In this document: positions 1 to 6,231 of the stretch, piece after piece
How positions within the stretch are numbered: position 1 is the stretch's first letter
Layout of the letters: each line of letters opens with the position of its first letter
Source of the DNA: Syntrophaceae bacterium
GTDB lineage: Bacteria > Desulfobacterota > SM23-61
Direction: 5' to 3'
NCBI GenBank assembly: GCA_003154025.1
Contig: PMCE01000064.1
Coordinates: forward strand, 19,454-27,378
Length of the DNA: 7,925 nucleotides
Notes under the pieces: generated by a model
The model's input: the letters and a program-made list of their open reading frames with translations, nothing else
The model's database searches: none
What the model was told of the DNA's origin: nothing
Made by a program: the position numbers and the translations under genes

Positions 1-1037
1 AGAACATGCATGGAGAAGACATAGAGAGCGGCGATGAAAACCCAGGAAAGCCTGAGGGGAAGCCCCTGGAGCAGGACGCTGGCGTAAGTCAAGCAGCCCG
101 CCCCGAAAGCCAGCAGAAGATAGCTGATGGCCGTAAGCCGCCCCAGAGTTTGCAAGTAGGAAGACGCCCCCCCTTGACCCCATAGGTCCCGGAGGCGGTC
201 CACGACCCCCAGGATGAGCCAGTTCGGAGTCGAGGCTCCGGCGGTGACGCCGATGACCGCATAGCGGGAAAGCGCCTGGAGGTCCAGGTCTTTTTCGGTC
301 TCCACATGGAAGGTGGGGATCCCGGCTTCCTCGGAGATCTTGGCCAGCCGTCGCGTGTTTCCGCTCCCCTTGCCCCCCACCACCACCATGGCCTCCACCC
401 TCTTCGTCAGGGTCAGGACTTCCTCCTGCCGCCGGTGAGTGGAATCGCATACGGTGTCGAAGACCTTCACCCCGGCATACTTCCTCTGCATCTCTTCGGC
501 CAAGGTCTGGAAGCGTTTCTGGTCCTGAGTGGTCTGAGCCACAAAGCAGACCTTATCCAGCGGCGGCAGCGATTCCAGCTCCTCCAGATTGTTGATCACG
601 TATCCCTTCCCCTGGGCATACCCGAGCAGGCCGACGACCTCGGCGTGATCTTTTTCCCCGGCGATGACAATCGAGTAGCCATTCTGGGCGTGGCGGTTGA
701 TGATCCCCTGGACCTTTCCCACATGGGGACAGGTGGCGTTCAGGATCTTGACCCCGGCTTCCTTGATCTTCCGCCTCTCCGTCGGGCCGACCCCATGGGC
801 CCGGATGATTAAAGTCCCCCCCTTTTCTCCCGGGCAGACACCTTTTTCGGCGTCTTCCCGCGTCAAGGGTTCGATCCCTTTCCCCTCGAGAATTTGGAGA
901 ACCTGGGGGTTGTGGATCAGGGGGCCGTAGGTATAGATGGGCCCGTTTTTCTTCCGAGACGCATCCAGGGCCATGTCCACCGCCCTTCGGACACCCATGC
1001 AGAAGCCGGCATTTTTGGCTAATCTCACGCGGGCCAT
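1..1037 (-). CDS. ispH: 4-hydroxy-3-methylbut-2-enyl diphosphate reductase (IspH/LytB) with C-terminal membrane extension, partial
   Basis: IspH is the last enzyme of the MEP pathway: it reduces HMBPP to IPP and DMAPP with a [4Fe-4S] cluster in the cytoplasm. The frame reads from ATG at 1037 to the window edge with no stop (345 codons). The three cluster cysteines are visible: C13 in AKNAGFCMGV, C103 in NATCPHV and C197 in DTVCDST. The substrate-pocket stretch EKDHAEVVG (residues 128-136) and TAGASTPNW (265-273) are also present. A normal IspH ends near residue 285. Here the frame continues through a short linker (GQGGASSYLQTLGRL) into a hydrophobic segment, about residues 303-345, with at least one and probably two membrane helices (SYLLLAFGAGCLTYASVLL, then WVFIAALYVFSM). 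This resembles the beginning of a UbiA-type prenyltransferase domain, as I recall from some deltaproteobacterial proteins; only its start is in the window. No strong ribosome binding site precedes the ATG, but the start fits the family N-terminus. IspH identity is near certain; the nature of the extension is inference. Confidence 0.95.
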   Translation of the reverse strand, partial: MARVRLAKNAGFCMGVRRAVDMALDASRKKNGPIYTYGPLIHNPQVLQILEGKGIEPLTREDAEKGVCPGEKGGTLIIRAHGVGPTERRKIKEAGVKILNATCPHVGKVQGIINRHAQNGYSIVIAGEKDHAEVVGLLGYAQGKGYVINNLEELESLPPLDKVCFVAQTTQDQKRFQTLAEEMQRKYAGVKVFDTVCDSTHRRQEEVLTLTKRVEAMVVVGGKGSGNTRRLAKISEEAGIPTFHVETEKDLDLQALSRYAVIGVTAGASTPNWLILGVVDRLRDLWGQGGASSYLQTLGRLTAISYLLLAFGAGCLTYASVLLQGLPLRLSWVFIAALYVFSMHV

Positions 1038-1171
1038 CGGTTTGCCAAGTCGGGTGAAAATGGAATCAAAAAATCGCTTCTCGTTTCGCCTTGAATAGGA
1101 TGCGGGAAACCCTTCGGGATGGTCACTGCCCCGGACAGGAGACATCTCAGAATTTCGTAATTCCCTTATAG

Positions 1172-1200
1172 AGATTATCGGAAATAGGGTGGGGTGTCAA
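1172..1200 (-). promoter_or_regulatory. Candidate sigma-70 promoter for ispH
   Basis: On the minus strand a perfect -35 box TTGACA (1200-1195) is followed after 15 bases by GATAAT (1179-1174, five of six matches), or after 17 bases by the weaker TAATCT (1177-1172). Transcription would begin near 1165, giving a leader of about 130 bases before the ispH start. The short spacer of the better -10 box is a weakness. The motif is seen in the sequence; its use is inferred from position and orientation. Confidence 0.45.
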
Positions 1201-1231
1201 TACAGGGGCTTCTTTACTCACCTTGCCATCG

Positions 1232-1282
1232 AAGAGGGGCGAGGGAACCTCAAAAGAGGATTTTTCCCTTTCGACCCCTCTT
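1232..1282. repeat. Large imperfect inverted repeat (hairpin) in the ispH/diguanylate cyclase intergenic region
   Basis: AAGAGGGG (1232-1239) pairs with CCCCTCTT (1275-1282). Inside it GGGAA (1243-1247) pairs with TTCCC (1264-1268), and CCTC (1248-1251) pairs with GAGG (1256-1259) around an AAAA loop, so a three-step stem of about 17 pairs with small bulges can form. It lies upstream of both divergent promoter candidates, so it is not in either expected transcript. A smaller hairpin, CTTCCC/GGGAAG at 1305-1321, follows. The function is unknown: it could be a terminator of an unseen transcript, a protein-binding dyad or a degenerate repeat. Apart from these dyads and the promoter boxes I see no gene in 1038-1688. 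Confidence 0.5.
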
Positions 1283-1497
1283 TGCTTTCATCCGATGCAA
1301 TCCTCTTCCCTCCTGGGGAAGAAGCCGGAGGCTTGGTTTTTCAAAATCCCTTGAGGCCCGGCGAAAATTGCCTTTCTCCTGGCGGATTGGATTCCAAACC
1401 GGAAGGGCGGGTTTCCGCCGATTGACAAAAAGGGGACGCGATTTCGTGCTTAATTCCAATTTTGTAAAGATGGCCCTAAAATGATTTAAGAAAAAAG

Positions 1498-1526
1498 TTG
1501 ACAAAAAATGGCCAAAGTGCCATATT
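1498..1526 (+). promoter_or_regulatory. Sigma-70 promoter for the diguanylate cyclase
   Basis: A perfect -35 box TTGACA (1498-1503) is followed after exactly 17 bases by CATATT (1521-1526, four of six matches to TATAAT). It sits in an AT-rich pocket in otherwise GC-rich DNA and points toward the downstream gene. Transcription would start near 1533, leaving a leader of about 155 bases before the ATG at 1689. The ten bases TTGACAAAAA also occur at 1422-1431, 76 bases upstream, without a well-placed -10 box. Confidence 0.6.
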
Positions 1527-1688
1527 AGCGGCGTTTGAAGAAGGCTGCAAACGGGCGGGATGAAAGACGATTGAACTCTTTTCCTTGAGGGCTTCGATAC
1601 GGTGGGTCCCGGGAAAAGAAGGGCGTGGGAGATTGTTTCTCTAAATCCCAGGCTCTCATCACCATTGCTTCCCGCCAAGGTTCCCATA

Positions 1689-3521
1689 ATGGCCCCTTCC
1701 AAGTCAAAAGAGAAAAAGAAACCTCCCCATTTATCTAAAAGAACTTCCCTTTCACCCGAAGAATTGACCCTGGGGAGGGAATTCGTCCGCTCCATCGCCC
1801 CGGAGGCGGGCATGGATTCCACCCTTGAGCGCATTGCCCGCTTGGCTTCCCGCATCTCGGGGGGAGACGGATGTCTGATCCATCTCCTGGACAGGAAGAG
1901 CCATCTCCTGAAGGTAGCTTACCGTTACCGCGTGGGTCAGGAATTCGCCGAACCCGTGAAGGCGGGCCAGGGAATTTCTGGAACCGCCTTTCACCGAAGG
2001 AAGCCGGTATCCGTGAGCGACCTGCGGAAAGGCTCCTCCGGCGCATGGAGGGAGGCGTCCCAGAAGCAGAATTTCAGGTCCGCGATCTCTTTTCCTCTCC
2101 GGGGGAGACGAAGGACCTTGGGAACGATCACCTTCTTCCGCCGGGCATCCCGGCCGTCGGGGGGGGCCGGCCTGCCTTTTCTCGGCGCCCTGGCCGACCA
2201 GGCGGCGGCAGCCCTGGAGAACGCTGCGTTTTACGAGAAGCTCCGGGATCAGTTGGCGGACGTGTCCCGGGAAAGGAAGAAAGAAGGACAGATCAAGACC
2301 TTCCTGGAAAATATCGTCGACCGCTCGGTCGATCCCATCCTGGCCACCGACCTTCACGGAAAGTTCACCTTTGCGAGCCGGGGAGCCGAGGAGATGTTCG
2401 GCCTTCCCAAAGAAGAACTCGTGGGGAAGAAGATTTCCCAGTTCTACGCCGGGGGAGAACGAGAGGCCAGGAAGGTCATGAAAGTCCTGGCAAAGAAAGA
2501 AAAGCTGCGCAACTACGAAACCGAGTTCATCGGGCCCCGCGGAAAGCTCATCTCCGTCATTCTCTCCGCCTCCCTTCTCAAGGACGGCCGGGGCAATCCC
2601 GTGGGAACCCTGGGAGTAAGCCGGGAAATCACCGAGTACAAGAACCTCCTCAACCATATCACCCGCACGGAACAGAGCTACCAGAAACTCTTCGAAGCAG
2701 TCAACGACGCCATCTGCTATTTGAACCGGGACGGATACTTCAGCACCTTCAACCGCATGTTCCTGAAGATGACCGGGTACACGGAAAAGGAGATGAAGAG
2801 CTCCCATTTTTCACGGATCATCCACCCGGACGACCTTCCCATGATGATCAACGATCACGAGAAGGTCCTGCGGGGGGATTATGCCCCGGAGCGGTACACC
2901 TTCCGCCTGATCAACAAGGAAGAGAAGGTCATTTACGTGGAGGGGAACTTCCGCCGCCTGAAAGAAAAGAACGAAGTGCTGGGAGTCCTGGCCGTCTTAC
3001 GGGATGTGACCGAAAAGATCCGGCTGGAGAAGGAACTCCTGGAACTCTCCATCACCGACGGGCTGACCGGGCTGCACAACCAGAGGCACTTCTACAACGA
3101 GTTGGACAAGGAGATGGAAAGAGTCAAGCGGCAGCACACCACGCTCACCCTGCTCCTCTTCGACCTGGATGACTTCAAAGTCTTCAACGACATCCACGGC
3201 CACTTGGAAGGGGATAAGGTCCTTCGGAGCGTGGCCCAGGTGGTACTGAAGTCCATCCGCCGCATGGACTCCGCCTACCGCTACGGAGGGGACGAATTCA
3301 CCGTCATCCTGCCCGGAGCGGGCAAGGTCGAAGCGGCCCAGGTGGCCGACCGAATCCGCAAGAGCTTTACCCATACGCCCTACCTGCAGCAGATCAAACT
3401 CTCCATCGGACTGGTCGAATTTGACCCCCAGTACGACCTGACGAATTTCGTCAAGCACGCCGACGAGGCCATGTACACCGCCAAGAAGATGGGCGGGAAC
3501 CAGATTTTCATCCGGAATTAG
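1689..3521 (+). CDS. GAF-PAS-PAS-GGDEF diguanylate cyclase
   Basis: This is a probable cytoplasmic sensor enzyme that condenses two GTP into cyclic di-GMP. In order (610-residue numbering): a basic N-terminus (KSKEKKK), a GAF domain at about 42-180, a short coiled linker, PAS 1 at about 203-313 (ending GTLGVSREITEYKNLL), PAS 2 at about 330-442 (ending LAVLRDVTEKIRLEKEL), and GGDEF at about 454-608. The cyclase signature is intact: ITDGLTGLHNQRHF, DLDDFKVFNDIHGHLEGD, then GGDEF at 533-537. RRMD at 524-527, five residues before GGDEF, fits the RxxD inhibitory site that binds product. No EAL or HD-GYP domain and no membrane segment is seen. The start is chosen at ATG 1689, preceded by AAGG with 8-base spacing. 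A GTG at 1602 (GAGGG about 10 bases upstream) would add 29 residues of poorly structured sequence and cannot be excluded. The signals sensed by GAF and PAS cannot be told from sequence. The gene has its own promoter and converges on the pilus operon. Confidence 0.93.
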   Translation: MAPSKSKEKKKPPHLSKRTSLSPEELTLGREFVRSIAPEAGMDSTLERIARLASRISGGDGCLIHLLDRKSHLLKVAYRYRVGQEFAEPVKAGQGISGTAFHRRKPVSVSDLRKGSSGAWREASQKQNFRSAISFPLRGRRRTLGTITFFRRASRPSGGAGLPFLGALADQAAAALENAAFYEKLRDQLADVSRERKKEGQIKTFLENIVDRSVDPILATDLHGKFTFASRGAEEMFGLPKEELVGKKISQFYAGGEREARKVMKVLAKKEKLRNYETEFIGPRGKLISVILSASLLKDGRGNPVGTLGVSREITEYKNLLNHITRTEQSYQKLFEAVNDAICYLNRDGYFSTFNRMFLKMTGYTEKEMKSSHFSRIIHPDDLPMMINDHEKVLRGDYAPERYTFRLINKEEKVIYVEGNFRRLKEKNEVLGVLAVLRDVTEKIRLEKELLELSITDGLTGLHNQRHFYNELDKEMERVKRQHTTLTLLLFDLDDFKVFNDIHGHLEGDKVLRSVAQVVLKSIRRMDSAYRYGGDEFTVILPGAGKVEAAQVADRIRKSFTHTPYLQQIKLSIGLVEFDPQYDLTNFVKHADEAMYTAKKMGGNQIFIRN

Positions 3522-3673
3522 GAAGAGAATCATCCGCCGGGGGGGGAAGATTTCCTCCTGGCAGCCCTTCTCTTCTTCTTTCTCGCGGGCGAAGGATGAA
3601 GACGCCCGGGGAAGAAACTCTTGGGGATTTCCCTCGGGGGTTTCGAATGGGGGGCCGCTGCCGCGGAAATGAA

Positions 3674-3707
3674 GGAAGCCAGTCGGCTTCCGTGCCGACT
3701 GGCTTCC
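3674..3707. terminator. Perfect 14-bp hairpin, likely bidirectional terminator
   Basis: GGAAGCCAGTCGGC (3674-3687) and its exact reverse complement (3694-3707) flank the six-base loop TTCCGT. It lies between the end of the plus-strand cyclase gene (3521) and the end of the minus-strand pilus operon (3737), where a two-way terminator is expected. The following tracts are only moderately T-rich (TTATTTA on plus, TTCATTTCC on minus), so it is not a textbook intrinsic terminator. The heptamer GGCTTCC occurs twice (3685-3691 and 3701-3707), so GGAAGCC at 3674-3680 could pair with either copy. The remaining bases of 3522-3736 hold only a weak dyad (CGGGCG/CGCCCG at 3586-3608) and no gene. Confidence 0.7.
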
Positions 3708-3736
3708 AGGGCCTTATTTAAGCGGGGAAACAGGTT

Positions 3737-4459
3737 CTAGGGGACTCGGAGGTCTTTCCAGTGCAGGACGGTCGTCGAGGGGCCGGCGCCGGCCAGGGCT
3801 TTGGCCACCTCTGGCAACTGTGCACCCGTCTTGATCTGCGCATCCGTTCCCCCGCCGCTGCTCACCGCGACGACGAGGTCCGGGGTATTGTTGTCCGTGC
3901 TGCTGCTCGCTCCCCCGATCGGCTTCACCGAGATGAGCGGCGTGGAGGTGACGCCTTTGCCCAGCCCGACCTTCCGCAGGCCGGCCTGCGAGAAGACCCC
4001 CTTGCCGGGGTCATATTTATCTCCCGAGAAGGAGACCGGCATCATGGCGATCCCATAGAGGGCGGCATCTCCGACCGCTCCGCATAGGTTGCTCCCCGAG
4101 GGGGGAGTATAGGTGGTGAAGAAGACCATCCCCCGGTAGACCGTGGCGTCCGCCGGGACTCTCTCCTGGCCGGTTAGGCCGATGACCCATCCCTTCTTGG
4201 CCGTGTCTTGGAATTTCGCGGAGGCGGTGATATTTTCCAGATTGGCGACCGTATAAGGGCTGCTCGGATTCTGGTCCTTGACTTTGCGTACCGGGCTCAC
4301 CGGCGCCGGGACGGTCCTGGGGTCCTGGGACTTCTTGCCCCCCTCGGCCTTCACTCCCTCAGCCCCTTGGGGCCGGCCCGGTGCCTAGATCCAGGCTTCG
4401 AAGACCAGAAGGAAAACCGGAAGAATCATGGCCGCGACCTTGAATGCTTTCTTAAACGA
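3737..4459 (-). pseudogene. pilY1: Decayed pilY1 (type IV pilus tip adhesin): signal peptide joined to C-terminal end, with amber stop
   Basis: PilY1 is a secreted protein of about 1000 or more residues at the pilus tip. Here one frame holds FKKAFKVAAMILPVFLLVF (a basic then hydrophobic signal peptide), EAWI, an in-frame TAG at 4387-4385, a Pro/Gly/Lys-rich stretch, then the last part of PilY1. That part has YTVANLENI, KKGWVIGLTGQERV, VYRGMVFFTTYTPP, LCGAVGDAALYGI, VGLGKGVTSTPLI and the closing TTVLHWKDL, matching in order the C-terminal pattern I know for the family (KKGWY..GERV..GG.V.FTT.TP..C). The large N-terminal and central propeller regions and any calcium-binding loop are missing. AAGGAG (4472-4467) sits seven bases before TCG (4459-4457), where a start codon would be expected, which suggests start loss. 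The remaining starts are ATG 4429, before the stop, and GTG 4354, which would give 205 residues without a signal peptide. It directly follows pilX, the usual pilY1 position. The internal deletion is inferred; the amber stop is seen. Confidence 0.8.
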
Positions 4460-4514
4460 ATCCTCGCTCCTTGAATTTTTTCTCCCCGATTCTTTTCCCC
4501 AGGCAGCTTTCTGC

Positions 4515-4985
4515 CTAACGATAGGTCGTGGTGATCTCCACCGGGCCGAACCCGACCCCCACAGCTACCTGAGTCGTGCTGTTGTACTTCGTGTTCGTCC
4601 CCAGCACGGTGGCCACGAACCTGGTCGACCCCCACTGCTGTCCTCCCCCCGTCGCATAGCCGACCAGGGGAACCGCCGACGGGCCGCTGGTCGGGACCTC
4701 CGGGGGGTTGATTCGGTACCGTGAATTCGGGTCCAACCCGGTATTCACGTAAATATCCTTGTTGTACTTGGAAGAATCGGTGAGGTTCAAAGGGTCGAAC
4801 CCCCGGGTCAAGTCGTGGACCCCCGCTTCCGTGGAGAAGAAGGCCTTCTTCTCCCCCACCATCCGGGAACTGACCCGCACGTCCTGCGTGGTCATCGTGA
4901 AGACCAGCACTCCTACTGCGGTCAAAATCCAGACGGCCAAAAGAGCCGCGATAAGGGCAAAGCCCGACTGTTTAGGCACTCTCAT
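4515..4985 (-). CDS. pilX: PilX-like type IV pilus minor pilin
   Basis: This minor pilin is predicted to be inserted in the inner membrane, cleaved by prepilin peptidase and placed near the pilus tip, where it helps to start pilus assembly. The 156-residue product begins with a short basic leader MRVPKQSG followed by FALIAALLAVWILTAVGVL, a single hydrophobic helix. Cleavage is expected between G8 and F9. Position +5 of the mature protein is Ala rather than Glu, as in the GspK type of tip pseudopilins. TTQDVRVSSRMVGEKKAFFSTEAG (residues about 33-56) is the typical post-helix region of PilX N-terminal domains. The start at 4985 gives the normal leader. An ATG at 5024 would add 13 residues, overlap pilW by 17 bases and make an unusually long leader. 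The gap from pilW is 22 bases, consistent with one operon. The PilX name rests on the N-terminal pattern and gene order. Confidence 0.82.
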   Translation of the reverse strand: MRVPKQSGFALIAALLAVWILTAVGVLVFTMTTQDVRVSSRMVGEKKAFFSTEAGVHDLTRGFDPLNLTDSSKYNKDIYVNTGLDPNSRYRINPPEVPTSGPSAVPLVGYATGGGQQWGSTRFVATVLGTNTKYNSTTQVAVGVGFGPVEITTTYR

Positions 4986-5007
4986 CCCTTCTTCCGCCTC
5001 CGTTTGA

Positions 5008-5790
5008 TTATTGACTGAGCGCATGATTCCTGACCAGCACGCTGGAGGAATAGGTCATCAGTTTGCGGGTTTTGCTGGCCGGATCGACCTCGTCCGTCTC
5101 CACCGCCAGGATAATATCGATCCTCCGGATATTGGGAATATCGGCCGGGGTCATCCCCGGGTAAAGCTCCTTCCCGAAGGGATTCAGGATGTCGGCGACC
5201 CCGTTATAATACCGGAAGATGGCCACATCCCCGTTGCCGTTCCTGATGCCCAGGTCGTTATTGATCACCCGCACCGACCGCGGCAGGGTCGTAGAAGGGT
5301 CTTGCCCGAGGAAAGGCTGCACATTGCCGGTAGTGTTGGCCCGGGGGGACAGGCAGACGGGCACCTCCCGGGTGATGTACTGGTTCGCCATGTCATAGTT
5401 ATACACCACGATCTCTCCCGCCACATCGCCCACCTGTTTGTTTTCGTTGTTATCCATCTCCAGGATGAGGGTAGTGGGGGTTGCAACCCGGATGCCCTTG
5501 TAGGTTTGATCGCCGGCACCGGTGCAGCTTACCGGCGTGGCGCTCCCCAGGTTGGGCAGGTCGTGCCAGAACCCTCCAAAGACGTTCGGGTTGTAGGAAG
5601 CCATTCCGATTTCCAGCCCCATGGCCTGCAGGGCGGCCCGGATGTCCTGCTGGGCCGCCACCTTCCGCTCCACCCCCGCCGAGGTCTGCTGCCCGGAGGT
5701 CATGGCCACATAGGCCGCTCCCATGAGGATCAGGCCCACAAAAAGGGCGAATATGATCTCGATCAGCGTAAACCCTCGTTCTCTCTCCAT
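5008..5790 (-). CDS. pilW: PilW-like type IV pilus minor pilin
   Basis: This is a minor pilin of the priming and tip complex, processed by the prepilin peptidase and held in the inner membrane before assembly. Of 260 residues, MERERG is the leader and FTLIEIIFALFVGLILMGAAYVA the N-terminal helix. Cleavage is expected after G6, and the mature protein has Glu at +5 (E11), needed for assembly with neighbours. The helix is followed by QQTSAGVERKVAAQQDIRAALQAMGLEIGMA (about 34-64), which fits the PilW family. The length is ordinary for PilW. The body contains two cysteines (VSCTG and VPVCLS) that could form a disulphide, as in many minor pilins. The Shine-Dalgarno sequence GAGGAT (5804-5799) overlaps the stop codon of pilV, which suggests translational coupling. 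The globular part is less diagnostic than the N-terminus. Confidence 0.88.
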   Translation of the reverse strand: MERERGFTLIEIIFALFVGLILMGAAYVAMTSGQQTSAGVERKVAAQQDIRAALQAMGLEIGMASYNPNVFGGFWHDLPNLGSATPVSCTGAGDQTYKGIRVATPTTLILEMDNNENKQVGDVAGEIVVYNYDMANQYITREVPVCLSPRANTTGNVQPFLGQDPSTTLPRSVRVINNDLGIRNGNGDVAIFRYYNGVADILNPFGKELYPGMTPADIPNIRRIDIILAVETDEVDPASKTRKLMTYSSSVLVRNHALSQ

Positions 5791-5802
5791 CGGTTTCTAT
5801 CC

Positions 5803-6231
5803 TCACTGGGCAAAATATTTCTGCCGGGTGACGATCAGGCTCTCCCCGATCCCATTGGTATTCGTCGACCAGGTCACTTGCACCTGCACCAGCCACCGTC
5901 CGCCCAAATCCGACCTCTGCGTCTGCACCGTATACTCAATGTCCCCCGGCTGCTTACTGCCCTTTCCGCTCCCATATACTTTTTTCGTGAGGGGGTTGCC
6001 CGCGACTGTAGCCGTCACCGTGTTGTTTTCGTTCATGATCAGGATCTCGTTCATATCCAGTTCGGCCTGGAGGATGCCCGCCGCTCGCCCGAGCAGGTCC
6101 GAAGTCCCCGACAACCTGAGTCCGGAGGGCAGCAGGGTGAGCAGACCCAGGATCCCCACGGTGATCAGGACCACGGAGACCAACACTTCGATGATGGTGA
6201 TGCCCTTCTTAGTGCATAGCAAATTGAACAT
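5803..6231 (-). CDS. pilV: PilV-like type IV pilus minor pilin
   Basis: This minor pilin belongs to the same priming complex. The 142-residue product has leader MFNLLCTKKG and helix ITIIEVLVSVVLITVGILGLLTLL. Cleavage is expected after G10, with Ile at +1 instead of the common Phe, which prepilin peptidases tolerate. Glu is at +5 (E15). The stretch LLPSGLRLSGTSDLLGRAAGILQAELDMNEIL (about 33-64) matches the PilV pattern, in which the post-helix region carries a turnover-type segment before a small beta domain ending in QVQVTW. A good ribosome binding site, AGGAAGG (6242-6236), lies four bases before the ATG and inside the end of fimT. The first 23 bases overlap fimT, so translation is probably coupled. 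The name rests on the N-terminus and operon order. Confidence 0.86.
   Translation of the reverse strand: MFNLLCTKKGITIIEVLVSVVLITVGILGLLTLLPSGLRLSGTSDLLGRAAGILQAELDMNEILIMNENNTVTATVAGNPLTKKVYGSGKGSKQPGDIEYTVQTQRSDLGGRWLVQVQVTWSTNTNGIGESLIVTRQKYFAQ

Noticed and set aside
89..307. Separate 72-codon minus-strand gene at the IspH C-terminus
   Set aside because: It is out of frame with IspH over conserved IspH sequence; the IspH frame itself is unbroken through this interval. It matters only as the frame entered if the G7 run loses a base.
306..812. 168-codon plus-strand open frame
   Set aside because: It is antisense to the conserved core of ispH and has no independent support.
1104..1152. Plus-strand stretch with CACTG followed by GACAGGAGAC, reminiscent of cobalamin riboswitch boxes
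   Set aside because: The two boxes are only a few bases apart, with no room for the GGGAAGG-containing arm between them, the rest of the core is missing, and no B12-related gene follows.
1752..2807. 351-codon open frame on the minus strand
   Set aside because: It lies entirely antisense to the GAF-PAS coding region and contains no recognisable domain; it is a GC-driven shadow. The 433-codon plus frame at 1871-3172 is likewise a shadow, rich in Arg, Gly and Pro.
3541..3735. Possible short gene or CRISPR-like repeats in the convergent intergenic region
   Set aside because: There is only one perfect dyad and no repeat-spacer periodicity, and no open frame of convincing composition exists there.
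5011..6219. 402-codon open frame on the plus strand
   Set aside because: It is antisense to pilW and pilV, rich in His, Arg, Gly and Pro, and has no family resemblance, whereas the minus frames have clear prepilin sequences.
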